Source of the DNA: Clostridiales bacterium DTU032
GTDB lineage: Bacteria; Bacillota; Clostridia; Saccharofermentanales; DTU023
Length of the DNA stretch: 51,535 nt
Assembly (NCBI GenBank): GCA_001512745.1
Contig: LFSM01000034.1
Coordinates: forward strand, 1 to 51,535
Reading direction: 5' to 3'
Each line of letters begins with the position of its first letter. Within the stretch, counting starts at the first letter, position 1. The notes under the pieces were generated by a model, which had not been told where the DNA came from, did not search any database, and saw nothing but the letters and a program-made list of their open reading frames with translations. Made by a program: the position numbers and the translations under genes. Shown in pieces: positions 24,541 to 33,160 of this stretch.

Positions 24541-24898
24541 TCTCCTCATCCTCGTCCATTTCATCGAGCATGGCTTCGTATACAGCATAAATGCGGTCTT
24601 CATCTTCCTCATCTAAGCTGATCAGGGCCTCTTCGCCATCTTCATCACAACTATACTGCATAATCAGCCAGGAAAAGGACTCTTCATCTTCTTCATCTTC
24701 TCTGGTAGCCAGAACGCAGTATTCCTCATCCTCGAAAATAAAATTGTCATAGAAGATAAAAGAAAATTCTTCATTAGTTTCGGGATCTATGAGAATAATC
24801 TCGGAATCCTCGAAATCGCCATCAAAATCATCATGGTCACCATCACAACATGAGCATCCGTCCTGATGAGAGCTGTAGTAGAGTTTTAAGAAATCCAT
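24527..24898 (-). CDS. DUF1292 protein (YrzB-like)
   Basis: 123 residues. EIILIDPETNEEFSFIFYDNFIFEDEEYCVLA is the DUF1292 core. The N-terminus has a CSCC cluster among Asp and His residues, possibly metal-binding, and the C-terminus is strongly acidic. The gene lies downstream of ireB and ruvX as in most Bacillota, where it is yrzB. Function is unknown. GGAGG precedes the ATG by 8 bases. The 137-bp gap upstream holds a TATAAT (25005-25010, leftward) without a clear -35. Confidence 0.85.
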   Translation of the reverse strand: MDFLKLYYSSHQDGCSCCDGDHDDFDGDFEDSEIILIDPETNEEFSFIFYDNFIFEDEEYCVLATREDEEDEESFSWLIMQYSCDEDGEEALISLDEEDEDRIYAVYEAMLDEMDEDEENEED

Positions 24899-25035
24899 CT
24901 ATATTTCCTCCTCGTAATTCAAATTTATGCTCAGACAATCTGACGGCAGCCACTGCCAAAGTACTAACTGTCGTTAAAATATGCGTTTTCTGAGCTTAGG
25001 GCAGATTATAACAGATGCAGGTTAAGGCGTGTAGC

Positions 25036-25461
25036 CTAAAGAGCACAATCTCGTTCACTTTCCAAATAGTCCTGTAGAATTATTTCTGCGGCAATTCGGT
25101 CAAGGAGGCCTTTGTCACGCCCTTGATGTCTTTTTGTTTCTTGAAGAATCTGGCCGGCCAGAAGCGAGGTGTATCTCTCATCAACCAGAACGACTTCCCT
25201 GCCACTTTCCCGGAGCCGGTCGGCAAAACTTACGGTCATATCGGTCATGGGACTTTTGTCGCCATCAGTGCGCAGCGGATACCCAACAACAATGGTATTT
25301 ACCTGATTTTCTTCGCAGAGATTAAAAATACGCTCTATCAGCGCATCCACATCCTTACCGTTCCAATTCAGCGTTGAGTGTCTTGAAGCTACAATCCGCA
25401 AAGGATCGCTCAAAGCAATGCCGACACGGCGCAAACCGAAATCAATCCCCAAAGCCCTCAT
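25036..25461 (-). CDS. ruvX: Putative pre-16S rRNA nuclease / Holliday junction resolvase-like RuvX (YqgF)
   Basis: 141 residues, RNase-H-like fold. MRALGIDFGLRRVGIALSDP contains the first catalytic Asp, and VVGYPLRTDGDKSPMT and DERYTSLLAGQIL provide the other acidic residues. The family is now mostly linked with 16S rRNA 5'-end maturation. It starts 3 bases after ireB, in the conserved ireB-ruvX-DUF1292 order. Confidence 0.93.
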   Translation of the reverse strand: MRALGIDFGLRRVGIALSDPLRIVASRHSTLNWNGKDVDALIERIFNLCEENQVNTIVVGYPLRTDGDKSPMTDMTVSFADRLRESGREVVLVDERYTSLLAGQILQETKRHQGRDKGLLDRIAAEIILQDYLESERDCAL

Positions 25462-25464
25462 ATA

Positions 25465-25719
25465 CTAATCAAGCCGCTCGACATAATCCTTGATAATCAC
25501 TGCCAGCAAATCATCACGCTCCATGCGTCTGATCACTCCACGCGCACCTTTATGATTAGTGATATAAGTAGGGTCACCGGAGAGGAAATATCCGACAAGC
25601 TGATTGATCGGGTTATAGCCTTTTTCCTCCAGCGAAATCATAACTTCCGCCATAATATCATGCGCCTGTTGTTTGCGGTCGGTAATAATTTCGAAGCGGG
25701 CTGTATCACCTTGATCCAT
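25465..25719 (-). CDS. IreB family regulatory protein (UPF0297/YrzL)
   Basis: 84 residues from ATG 25719, preceded by GGAGGG 8 bases upstream. TARFEIITDRKQQAHDIMAEVMISLEEKGYNPINQLVGYFLSGDP and the late ITNHKGARGVIRRMERD are the family core. IreB is a substrate of the Ser/Thr kinase IreK in Enterococcus and influences cephalosporin resistance. The Thr residue phosphorylated there lies in the N-terminal tail; Thr6 could be its counterpart, which I cannot confirm. Confidence 0.93.
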   Translation of the reverse strand: MDQGDTARFEIITDRKQQAHDIMAEVMISLEEKGYNPINQLVGYFLSGDPTYITNHKGARGVIRRMERDDLLAVIIKDYVERLD

Positions 25720-25758
25720 TAGAAATCCCTCCATTTTTATACTTTATATAGTCTAACA

Positions 25759-27117
25759 TCAATCAGAGACCCTAGCTATTACAAAAGAATCACAGCCTTC
25801 ACACAATCTGACCTTAAGCAGATCTCCCCTGGAGATGACCCTACTTGTGTCAGGTAAAACAACAGCCGGAAGATAGTCTTCCGTATAACCATGCCATCTG
25901 CCCGACTCATCATCTCTTTCAGCCAGGACCTTCCTGGTCTCCCCCAGGCTTCTGTCGATTGCCCGCCGGGCCAGTTTTTCGGCAAGTGTGTGCATTTTTT
26001 CGGCCCGTTCACGTTTAACATCACCATGCACCTGATCGGGCATGTCATAAGCCGGAGTGTCTTCGCGCCGGGAAAAGCGGAAAACATGAATACGCATGAA
26101 ATCCATTTCCTCACAAAAATCCATCGTATCCCGGAAATCTTCTTCTGTCTCTCCGGGAAAACCAACAATTATGTCAGTGCTGATACCAGCCGCAGGTAAA
26201 TATTTTCGTATAGTCTCTACAGCTCCGCGAAAGCTTTCCCGTGTATCGCGTCGTCGCATAGCGCGCAGAATCCTGTCACTGCCACTTTGCAGGGAGAGAT
26301 GGAAATGCGGGCAGGCGCGTTCGATTCTGGCATAACGCTCCATGAATTCGTCTGAAATAATTCCTGCTGCATCAATAGAGCTAAGCCTCAGGCGGATCAG
26401 GCCCGGAATCCGGCTCAAGTCTTCCAGGAGCTCGATCAGCCCGGGAGCTTCCGGATCAATCCGCTGCCAATCGCAGGCATAAGAATTGAGGTTTGTTCCG
26501 GTCAGCACCAGTTCACCGTATTTAGCAGCCACCAATTCCCCGGCTTCGCGCAGAATCGCCTCCGGCTGCCTGCTGCGCGCAGGACCACGTGCCAGCGTTG
26601 TGGCACAGTAAGAACAGCGGTTATCACAGCCATCCTGTATCTTCAAATAAGCACGTGTCTCTTCGGCATATGCCGTACCGGGCAGTTCTTCATACTGCTT
26701 CCATAAGGGATTTCCACTTTCCACCAGAAATCGCTCCTGTTGCAGCGATGCACGGTCCGGGCTTTCAGCTTCTGTCAGTTTACTAATAATCGCAGCCAGC
26801 AGTTTTGACCGGCCCACTGTTCCGATAGAAAGATCGCAAAGCGGCCCCAGATCATAAAGCTCAGAATGACAGCCACTGCAGACAATGAGTGCCTCCGGAT
26901 TTTGCTTGCGAAAACGCCGCAGCATCTGCCGGCATTTGCGTCCTGCTTCAGCCGTTACCGTACAGGAATTCAGGACATAAACATCCGCCGCATCATCAGC
27001 AGGCACTAACTGAAAGCCTGCCGCTGCTGCTTCGTTGTTGAGAGCGTCCATCTCATATTGATTGGTCTTGCAACCCAAAGCCAGCGAGGCAAATTTTATC
27101 TGATCTTTATTATTCAT
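25759..27117 (-). CDS. mtaB: tRNA t6A37 methylthiotransferase MtaB
   Basis: 452 residues from ATG 27117; upstream in-frame starts are TTG and lack better sites. The N-terminal MTTase domain has LGCKTNQYEMDAL, LNSCTVTAEAGRKCRQ and CSGCHSE. The radical SAM core has DGCDNRCSYCATTLARG. A C-terminal TRAM-like domain ends the protein. It adds a methylthio group to t6A37 in tRNAs decoding ANN codons. It has two iron-sulfur clusters and is divergent from the HPr-like gene. Confidence 0.93.
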   Translation of the reverse strand: MNNKDQIKFASLALGCKTNQYEMDALNNEAAAAGFQLVPADDAADVYVLNSCTVTAEAGRKCRQMLRRFRKQNPEALIVCSGCHSELYDLGPLCDLSIGTVGRSKLLAAIISKLTEAESPDRASLQQERFLVESGNPLWKQYEELPGTAYAEETRAYLKIQDGCDNRCSYCATTLARGPARSRQPEAILREAGELVAAKYGELVLTGTNLNSYACDWQRIDPEAPGLIELLEDLSRIPGLIRLRLSSIDAAGIISDEFMERYARIERACPHFHLSLQSGSDRILRAMRRRDTRESFRGAVETIRKYLPAAGISTDIIVGFPGETEEDFRDTMDFCEEMDFMRIHVFRFSRREDTPAYDMPDQVHGDVKRERAEKMHTLAEKLARRAIDRSLGETRKVLAERDDESGRWHGYTEDYLPAVVLPDTSRVISRGDLLKVRLCEGCDSFVIARVSD

Positions 27118-27253
27118 TAAAAAACTTTCTAAATTGCACAATTATCATAATATACTTAGTAAGTCTCAGCAGCTGTTAATGATACAAAATACTGTTATCC
27201 TAGTATATTATTCCGCTTTAATATAAACTGAAACAGGTAGTTTCGGAGGTCAT

Positions 27254-27502
27254 ATGCAACGTTGTCAAATTTTGCTTTCATCAATAGAACGCGTCAAAGA
27301 TTTTGTTCGGCTCGTCAATCAGTACCCCGGTCAGATAAGTATTGTCTCGGGACCATATGTAGTCGACGCCAAATCAATTATGGGTATTTTCAGTTTAAAT
27401 CTGAATGAACCGGTTATTGTTGAAATGAGAGATGATGTGCCGGCTGAACTAATGGAGCGTCTGGCTCCATTTTCTATATGTCAGAACACTCCCGGCAGCT
27501 GA
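27254..27502 (+). CDS. HPr-like protein lacking the phosphorylatable histidine
   Basis: 82 residues. VVDAKSIMGIFSLNL keeps the Ser46 region of HPr, but the usual GLHARPA stretch is replaced by SSIERVKDFVRLVN, so there is no His15. Such His-less HPr-fold proteins are common in Clostridia and cannot be PTS phosphocarriers by the known chemistry. GGAGG lies 4 bases before the ATG. A strong terminator follows. Confidence 0.8.
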   Translation: MQRCQILLSSIERVKDFVRLVNQYPGQISIVSGPYVVDAKSIMGIFSLNLNEPVIVEMRDDVPAELMERLAPFSICQNTPGS

Positions 27503-27532
27503 ACTTGAAAGCAGACTTAATCAGTTAAAACA

Positions 27533-27556
27533 AAAAAGAGCCATGCGGCTCTTTTT
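27533..27556. terminator. Bidirectional terminator between hpr-like gene and secG
   Basis: The stem AAAAAGAGCC (27533-27542) / GGCTCTTTTT (27547-27556) with a 4-base loop has T runs on both strands, so it can end the rightward HPr-like gene and the leftward secG gene. Confidence 0.92.
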
Positions 27557-27585
27557 ATCTTTTTTTAGGAAACTCCGGAACTGTT

Positions 27586-27837
27586 CTAGATTCCACGACC
27601 GGTCAAGAGGTAAAGTACCATTGACAGCACAGCGAATGATACAGCGAATATAACGGTCAAACGTGACAGGATTGCTTCACGACTGTTTTTCTTTGTTTTT
27701 CCATAAAAAGTGTCTGTTTTATCGCCTGAAATCGTACCCAAACCTTGGGAAACGGATTCTTGAAACATAACGGTAATAATAAGTCCTATGCAGACGATGA
27801 CATAAATGACACCGAGGACAATTTGTAAGGTATTCAT
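27586..27837 (-). CDS. secG: Preprotein translocase subunit SecG
   Basis: 83 residues with two membrane helices (about 5-24 and 58-78) separated by a polar loop with ESVSQGLGTISGD, typical of SecG. It supports SecYE in protein export. The ribosome site GGAGG lies 8 bases before the ATG. Confidence 0.9.
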   Translation of the reverse strand: MNTLQIVLGVIYVIVCIGLIITVMFQESVSQGLGTISGDKTDTFYGKTKKNSREAILSRLTVIFAVSFAVLSMVLYLLTGRGI

Positions 27838-27870
27838 TGCTAACCTCCATAAGCTACTGTACGCCGAATG

Positions 27871-27900
27871 ATGATATCACAGAGACGGGTAAAAAGGCAA
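27871..27900 (-). promoter_or_regulatory. Candidate secG promoter
   Basis: On the leftward strand, TTGCCT (27895-27900) and TATCAT (27871-27876) are separated by 18 bases, about 35 bp before the secG start. The remaining bases of the divergent gap to 28076 contain no clear promoter for fprA. Confidence 0.55.
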
Positions 27901-28076
27901 ATCATTTGTTAAATTTCCTGACCCCTGCCCCCAGCTGTAATTCAATAAATATAGTATCACCGGACATCTGTAACTTTTACCAAGATCAAGCATTATGCTT
28001 TTGCTTTATTTGTTATTATTAGGTGATAAGAATTCAGGAACATCTAATAAGCACAATTTATGTAAGGAGATTTTCG

Positions 28077-29267
28077 ATGCGCAAGAATATTAAAAACAAT
28101 GTCAGCTGGATCGGCTTTATTGACTGGGAACTACAAGAATTTCACGGCAGTGATTATAGTATTTTCAATGGTTCCAGTCAGAATGCCTATCTGATTGAAG
28201 AAGAAAAAACCGTTCTGGTGGACACAATCTGGAAGCCTCACGGTGAGTATTTTCTGGATAATTTGAAGCAGGAAATTGATCTTAAGGACATTGACTATAT
28301 CGTTGTAAACCACGGTGAAGTCGATCACTCAGGAGCGCTTCCGGCTTTAATGCGGGAGATTCCTGATACGCCTATCTATTGTACAGCCAACGCTGTTAAA
28401 AGCTTAAAAGGTCAGTATCACAAAGACTGGAACTTCAATGTCGTCAAAACCGGGGACACTCTTGATGTGGGCAACGGCAAGTCTCTGGTCTTTGTTGAAA
28501 TGCGCATGCTGCACTGGCCTGACAGTATGGCCAGCTATCTGACAGGCGACAATATCCTCTTTTCCAATGATGCCTTCGGTCAGCACTTTGCAGTTGAAGA
28601 GCTTTTTAATGACCTGGCTGATCCCTGCCTTCTGGACAAGGAAGCTATGAAGTACTACGCCAATATCCTTAACCCCTTCTCTGCTCTGGTCAGCCGCAAG
28701 CTGGAAGAAATCGCAGGATTTAATCTGGATATTGACATCATTGCTCCCAGCCACGGTGTAATCTGGCGTGATAATCCCACGCAAATAGTTGAAAAATATG
28801 CTGCCTGGGCTGATGCCTATCAGGAAGATCAGATCACAATTGCTTATGAGACTATGTGGGAAGGCACTGCAGCGCTTGCTAACGCCATCGCCGGGCACAT
28901 CAATGATCTTTCTCCCGAAACGAAAGTTAAAGTTTTTAACATTGCAAAGACCGACAAAAATGAGATCATGACAGAAGTATTCAAGTCCAGAGCCATCGCA
29001 GTGGGCTCACCGACAGCAGGAAATGATGTTTTGTCCACTATGAGTGGTTGGCTGTCTTTCTTGAAATCTTTAAAGTTTAAGAATAAAAAAGCTGCCGCCT
29101 TCGGTTGCTACGGCTGGTCCGGTGAATCCGTTAAAATATTGCAGGAACGCCTGACGGAAGCCGGATTCGATCTGGTAGATGCCTCACTGCGGGTCAACTG
29201 GAATCCCACTCAGGAAGACCTGGATCAGGCTAGAACTATTGCAGAAGCTTTATTGGCACAGGGCTGA
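28077..29267 (+). CDS. Flavo-diiron protein FprA (second copy)
   Basis: 396 residues from ATG 28077, with AAGGAGA 6 bases upstream; the open frame extends 18 codons further without a ribosome site. The diiron ligands HGEVDH lie at His79-His84, followed by LHWPDS, SNDAFGQH and SHGVIW. The flavodoxin domain has IAYETMWEGTAALA and GCYGWSGES. This canonical FprA is clearly diverged from the copy at 14.3-15.5 kb, so the two may differ in O2/NO preference or in electron donor. It has no rubredoxin gene beside it. A strong terminator follows. Confidence 0.93.
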   Translation: MRKNIKNNVSWIGFIDWELQEFHGSDYSIFNGSSQNAYLIEEEKTVLVDTIWKPHGEYFLDNLKQEIDLKDIDYIVVNHGEVDHSGALPALMREIPDTPIYCTANAVKSLKGQYHKDWNFNVVKTGDTLDVGNGKSLVFVEMRMLHWPDSMASYLTGDNILFSNDAFGQHFAVEELFNDLADPCLLDKEAMKYYANILNPFSALVSRKLEEIAGFNLDIDIIAPSHGVIWRDNPTQIVEKYAAWADAYQEDQITIAYETMWEGTAALANAIAGHINDLSPETKVKVFNIAKTDKNEIMTEVFKSRAIAVGSPTAGNDVLSTMSGWLSFLKSLKFKNKKAAAFGCYGWSGESVKILQERLTEAGFDLVDASLRVNWNPTQEDLDQARTIAEALLAQG

Positions 29268-29290
29268 TATTGTTTGCAATCAACAACTTA

Positions 29291-29343
29291 AAAACGACCG
29301 GCCACATTGCTATTTAAAAAGCTGTGGCCGGTCGTTTTCTTTT
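29291..29343 (+). terminator. Terminator after the second fprA
   Basis: The 16-bp perfect stem AAAACGACCGGCCACA (29291-29306) / TGTGGCCGGTCGTTTT (29323-29338) has a 16-base loop, followed by CTTTTTAT. Confidence 0.9.
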
Positions 29344-29380
29344 TATCTCAAGTTTTCAGTAGTGTTTCTGCTAGATATTT

Positions 29381-30109
29381 CTATTGAAAATTAAAAATCA
29401 GTGGCAAAATTGCGGCAAAAATTACTGAAGGCAAAAAATTTGCAATACGAATGCGCTTTTCAAAAAGCATGTTTACGCCGATCAGGAAAACCAGTACCGA
29501 ACCGATAAAAGAAATATTGAACAACATCAGGTCACTCAGGATCGGTTTGATCCAGGCTGCCAGCAGGGTCAGGCTGCCCTGGTAGACCAGCAGAACTATG
29601 GCGGAAAAAAGCACGCCCACTCCGTAGGTGGAAGCTAAAATTGCTGCAACGACACCGTCCAGCGCCGACTTAGCATAAAGCATGGAAGGATCACCCAGCA
29701 AAGCATCCTGAAAAGAGCCTACGATAGCCATCGCTCCCGTGCAAATAATGATGGTCGTCGTGACAAAGCCTTCCGCGAAAGTATTTTCTTGATCTTTGAC
29801 CCTGACTTTGCTTTTGAGGAAATTTCCCAGGCGTTGCATCAGGAGATCAATATTGATCCATTCTCCAAGCAATGCGCCCAGCACAAGGCAGAGAATCATC
29901 AGCAAGGTATTTCTGGTATCAAGCAAGGATCCATCCACAATAAAGATGCCGCGCAAAGCACCCGAGACGCCGATAAAGATGGTCGACACGCCCAGGGCCT
30001 GTATAAGAATTTCCTTGAAGCGGTCCCTGATGCCACTCCTGAGCAAAAGTCCCGCTCCGCCCCCGGCCACTACGGCCAGAGTATTAACTATTGTCCCTAT
30101 TCCCGTCAT
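29381..30109 (-). CDS. DUF554 family membrane protein
   Basis: 242 residues, about six to seven hydrophobic segments. MTGIGTIVNTLAVVAGGGAGLLLRSGI, then CTGAMAIVGSFQDALLGDPSMLYAKSALDGV, are characteristic of DUF554 (YdfK-like). Function is unknown; a transport role is suspected. It overlaps the HD-domain gene by 4 bp. Confidence 0.88.
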   Translation of the reverse strand: MTGIGTIVNTLAVVAGGGAGLLLRSGIRDRFKEILIQALGVSTIFIGVSGALRGIFIVDGSLLDTRNTLLMILCLVLGALLGEWINIDLLMQRLGNFLKSKVRVKDQENTFAEGFVTTTIIICTGAMAIVGSFQDALLGDPSMLYAKSALDGVVAAILASTYGVGVLFSAIVLLVYQGSLTLLAAWIKPILSDLMLFNISFIGSVLVFLIGVNMLFEKRIRIANFLPSVIFAAILPLIFNFQ

Positions 30110-30693
30110 ATATTCTGAGCGACCTCGGACTCAATCTCTGCTTCTGCTTCCTTCATTGCTGTCAGTGTTTTCTCTAAAAGTTCATCTAAGGTCCAGCCGA
30201 GCCGTTCTGCACCCGCTGCTATGGTCTCGCGCGAACAGCCGGCAGCAAAGCGCTTATCCTTGAACTTTTTCTTCACACTGGAGACCTTCATATCCTGAAA
30301 ACTCTTAGAGGGTCGCATCAGAACCGCTGCTCCCATCAGCCCGGTCAGTTCATCCACCGCAAAGAGAATCTCTTCCATTTTCTCCTGAGGTTCAACATCC
30401 GAGCAGATACCGAAAGCGTGGCTGACGATGGATCGAATCATGTCCTCCCCCACTCCGCCTGCCCGCAACAATTCCGGTGCTTTGGAACAATGTTCATCCG
30501 GCCACTGCTCAAAATCAATGTCATGCAGCAAGCCGACCATGCCCCAGTATTCCCGCTCATCCGGCGCATACTCCTCCGCGAAATAGCGCATCACAGCCTC
30601 AACTGTCAGCGCATGACGAATGTGGAAGTCTTGCTTGTTATATTTTTTCAAAAGCTGAAGTGCTTCAGCTCTGCTTAAATTGCTTTGTCTCAC
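30106..30693 (-). CDS. HD-domain phosphohydrolase
   Basis: 195 residues from GTG 30693, which has AGGAG 7 bases upstream; the open frame begins at 30720 without a ribosome site. The HD motif is seen as RHALTVEAVMRYFAEEY, GMVGLLHDIDFEQWP (His-Asp pair), VSHAFGI and AVDELTGLMGA. It resembles the HDIG-type small hydrolases acting on nucleotides or phosphate esters. The substrate is unknown. It is coupled to the DUF554 gene. Confidence 0.85.
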   Translation of the reverse strand: MRQSNLSRAEALQLLKKYNKQDFHIRHALTVEAVMRYFAEEYAPDEREYWGMVGLLHDIDFEQWPDEHCSKAPELLRAGGVGEDMIRSIVSHAFGICSDVEPQEKMEEILFAVDELTGLMGAAVLMRPSKSFQDMKVSSVKKKFKDKRFAAGCSRETIAAGAERLGWTLDELLEKTLTAMKEAEAEIESEVAQNI

Positions 30694-30745
30694 TGTCCTT
30701 CTCCTGATAGAAAAAATCATAGTTCAAATACTAACAGATATAATA

Positions 30746-30771
30746 GTAGCCATGTCGGCTGACATGGCTAC
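30746..30771 (-). terminator. Hairpin after psuG, probable terminator
   Basis: The 11-bp perfect stem GTAGCCATGTC (30746-30756) / GACATGGCTAC (30761-30771) has a 4-base loop, 25 bp after the psuG stop. The tail on the leftward strand (TATTATATCT) is T-rich but not a run, so termination may be partial. Confidence 0.65.
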
Positions 30772-30796
30772 CGGAAGAATATAGTGCTTACCGATA

Positions 30797-31714
30797 CTAG
30801 TTTAGCTTTGCCAGTTCGACTGCCAGATCTGCCGCTGCAGAGGAGTTGTTATAAACCAGTTCAATATTGGCATCCAGGCTTTTGCCTTCAGTAATTTCCA
30901 AAACTTTGCCCAATAAGAAGGGAGTTGTTTCTTTGCCCTTTATGCCCTCCGCTTCCGCTTTGCTGACAGCGTCATCGATAGCCTTATTAATCCTCACGGA
31001 ATCTAATTCATACTCAGGAGGAATGGGGTTGCCGATAATGACGCCACCTGCAAGGCCCAGTTCCCATTTGGTTTTAATGGCGCAAGCCAGCTCAGCTGCA
31101 GAATCAACTCTGTAGTCAACACCGTAGCCGGATTTGCGGGTATAAAAGGCCGGAAAATCATCTGTCTTAAAACCTACTACCGGAACACCTAAAGTCTCTA
31201 AATATTCCAGAGTCAGACCGATATCCAGAATGGACTTGGCTCCGGCACAGACAACTGCAACATTAGTCTTGGCCAGTTCCTGCAGGTCAGCGGAGATATC
31301 AAAAGTATCCTGCGCCCCTCTGTGGACACCGCCAATTCCGCCGGTAGCAAAGACTTTAATACCTGCCAAAGCCGCGATGATCATGGTGGCTGCTACTGTG
31401 GTAGCACCATCAGCTTTACCGGCTACAATGAAGGGCAGATCGCGTCGGGAAGCTTTGATGATTCCCTGCTCTTTTCCCATGTACTCGACTTCTTCCTCAG
31501 TCAGACCTACTTTAATCCGGCCTTTTATGATGCCTATCGTCGCAGGAACTGCTCCCCGGTCTGAAATAATCTTCTCACACTTAAGGGCTGTTTCTACGTT
31601 ACGCGGATAAGGCATACCATGGGAGATAATTGTGGATTCAAGGGCCACAACAGCTTCTCCTTTTTCAATAGCAGCCAGTACATCTGCCCTGATATCCAAG
31701 TACTTACTTAACAT
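30797..31714 (-). CDS. psuG: Pseudouridine-5'-phosphate glycosidase PsuG
   Basis: 305 residues from ATG 31714 (GGAGG 9 bases upstream); the ATG three codons earlier touches the ribosome site. ALESTIISHGMPYPRN, IIKGRIKVGL, TTVAATM, VFATGGIGGVHRGA, CAGAKSILDIGLTLEYLETLGVPV and NPIPPEY are the family signatures. It splits pseudouridine phosphate into uracil and ribose 5-phosphate. It overlaps the psuK stop by 11 bp and forms the usual kinase-glycosidase pair. Confidence 0.96.
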   Translation of the reverse strand: MLSKYLDIRADVLAAIEKGEAVVALESTIISHGMPYPRNVETALKCEKIISDRGAVPATIGIIKGRIKVGLTEEEVEYMGKEQGIIKASRRDLPFIVAGKADGATTVAATMIIAALAGIKVFATGGIGGVHRGAQDTFDISADLQELAKTNVAVVCAGAKSILDIGLTLEYLETLGVPVVGFKTDDFPAFYTRKSGYGVDYRVDSAAELACAIKTKWELGLAGGVIIGNPIPPEYELDSVRINKAIDDAVSKAEAEGIKGKETTPFLLGKVLEITEGKSLDANIELVYNNSSAAADLAVELAKLN

Positions 31715-32801
31715 TCTGAACATCCTCCATATATAATCTTAGATTTTCTACCGACATATTCGGATTGATGGTATTCTCGTGGCTAATGGCCAGCATGGAA
31801 GCAGCAATACCCATTCTGGCACTTTCTTCTATGCTCAGATTATTGATGTGAGCATAGGCCAAAGCAGCAACAAAGGCATCACCGCCACCGGTTGCATTAA
31901 TAACTTCTATCGTAGCAGCCTGAGCAAATCCTCTGCTGCTCCCATTATTATAAAATACTCCATCTTTGCCCAAACTGATATAAACATTTTTAACGCCCTG
32001 TTCCAGAAAATATTCACTGGCAGCGATCAAGTCCTCTCTGTCATTTATTTCTCTGCCAAAGAGGATTTCCGCTTCAAGCCTGTTGGGTTTAATCGTATGG
32101 AAATATCCGATCAGATGCTTTACTTTTCTGGCCTTGGTCGTGGATACGGTGTCAAGGAAGTAATCAGTATTTTTATATGTGGTTAAGAGGAGCTCAATCA
32201 CTTCCTGAGGAATGTTGGTATCAATCACAACAAGCTGTGATTTTTGAAATATCCGGTTTTTCGACTTAATAAACTCTGGTGAAATGCGGTCAAAGATATC
32301 CATATGCGCTATCGCCAGCACCATATCTCCCTTTTCATTCAAGATTGACAGATAAGTCGAAGTAGACCCTCCTTCGAGGTAGAGCGAATCAGAGAGATCA
32401 ACGCCGTTTGCCTTGCATTCATCCATGATTCTTTTGCCATAGATATCCTCTCCGATTGCACTGATCAGTTTTACACTGATTCCCAGGCGGGCCATGTTCT
32501 CAGCAATATTCCTGCCCACACCGCCCAGAGAAATCTTGACTCTTCCGGGATTTGAATCCTCCGGAATCAGTTTCTGATAGGGAAATCCCTGAATATCCAC
32601 ATTTACGCCGCCAACAACAGTCGCATAAGACTTACTGTTCGTAATATAGCCCTTGCCGGCAATTAGTCCTTTTTTCATCAAATTGCTTATGTGAACTGCA
32701 ACTGAGGATCTGGTAATGCCGAGAATCTCAGCAATTTGTCTCTGGCTCAGCAAAGGATCTTTTTCAATCAGTTTTAAGATTTCAGTTTCTCTCTGTGTCA
32801 T
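31704..32801 (-). CDS. psuK: Pseudouridine kinase PsuK, PfkB family with N-terminal winged helix
   Basis: 365 residues from ATG 32801 with GGTGGTGAG upstream; the longer frame has no ribosome site. Residues about 1-60 form a winged helix (ETEILKLIEKDPLLSQRQIAEILGITRSSVAVHI). The rest is a PfkB sugar kinase with GGVNVDIQGFP, SLGGVGRNIAENMARLG, and the C-terminal NATGGGDAFVAAL with the catalytic Asp. The neighbour psuG argues for pseudouridine as substrate. The DNA-binding domain suggests the protein may also regulate its own operon. Confidence 0.9.
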   Translation of the reverse strand: MTQRETEILKLIEKDPLLSQRQIAEILGITRSSVAVHISNLMKKGLIAGKGYITNSKSYATVVGGVNVDIQGFPYQKLIPEDSNPGRVKISLGGVGRNIAENMARLGISVKLISAIGEDIYGKRIMDECKANGVDLSDSLYLEGGSTSTYLSILNEKGDMVLAIAHMDIFDRISPEFIKSKNRIFQKSQLVVIDTNIPQEVIELLLTTYKNTDYFLDTVSTTKARKVKHLIGYFHTIKPNRLEAEILFGREINDREDLIAASEYFLEQGVKNVYISLGKDGVFYNNGSSRGFAQAATIEVINATGGGDAFVAALAYAHINNLSIEESARMGIAASMLAISHENTINPNMSVENLRLYMEDVQNVK

Positions 32802-32931
32802 CTCACCACCATCTCTCTCATAATTTTCCTGGCTAATACATAATTTTTTCAGTTCTTTTAAGATGAGGACAGATTTTGTCACTTTCCATGCAATACGCAC
32901 ATATTATTAAAGGAAACATACACTTTTCACG

Positions 32932-32960
32932 ATAATAACACATAGCAGTTTATCAACCAA
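32932..32960 (-). promoter_or_regulatory. Candidate psuK promoter
   Basis: On the leftward strand, TTGGTT (32955-32960) and TATTAT (32932-32937) are separated by 17 bases. They lie about 130 bp before the psuK ATG in the 359-bp divergent gap 32802-33160. Confidence 0.45.
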
Positions 32961-32992
32961 TATATCTGATGCTTCCGGTACAAGACTATCGA

Positions 32993-33016
32993 GAAAAAGC
33001 GCTGTTCCGCTTTTTC
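32993..33016 (+). other. Hairpin upstream of pfp
   Basis: GAAAAAGCG (32993-33001) / CGCTTTTTC (33008-33016) has a 6-base loop. A GC-rich stretch with a T run (GGGGGGCCTTTTT) follows at about 33041-33053. It may be a terminator or leader element of a short transcript; no gene is visible here. Confidence 0.4.
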
Positions 33017-33104
33017 AGTACAGGGCTCAGGGCTAAGCCGGGGGGCCTTTTTGTTGGAATTCCCGAATCCTTCAGGTATTATCGCGTTTTCAGCTATTAA
33101 CCGT

Positions 33105-33110
33105 TATAAT
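33105..33110 (+). promoter_or_regulatory. Consensus -10 box before pfp
   Basis: A perfect TATAAT lies 50 bp before the pfp ATG. The bases at the -35 position (TCGCGT with 17-bp spacing) do not match the consensus, so an activator or an extended element may be needed. Confidence 0.45.
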
Positions 33111-33160
33111 AGTTACGGAAATTCTCAGAAGCATCTGAATGAAAATAAAAGGAGTATTGA

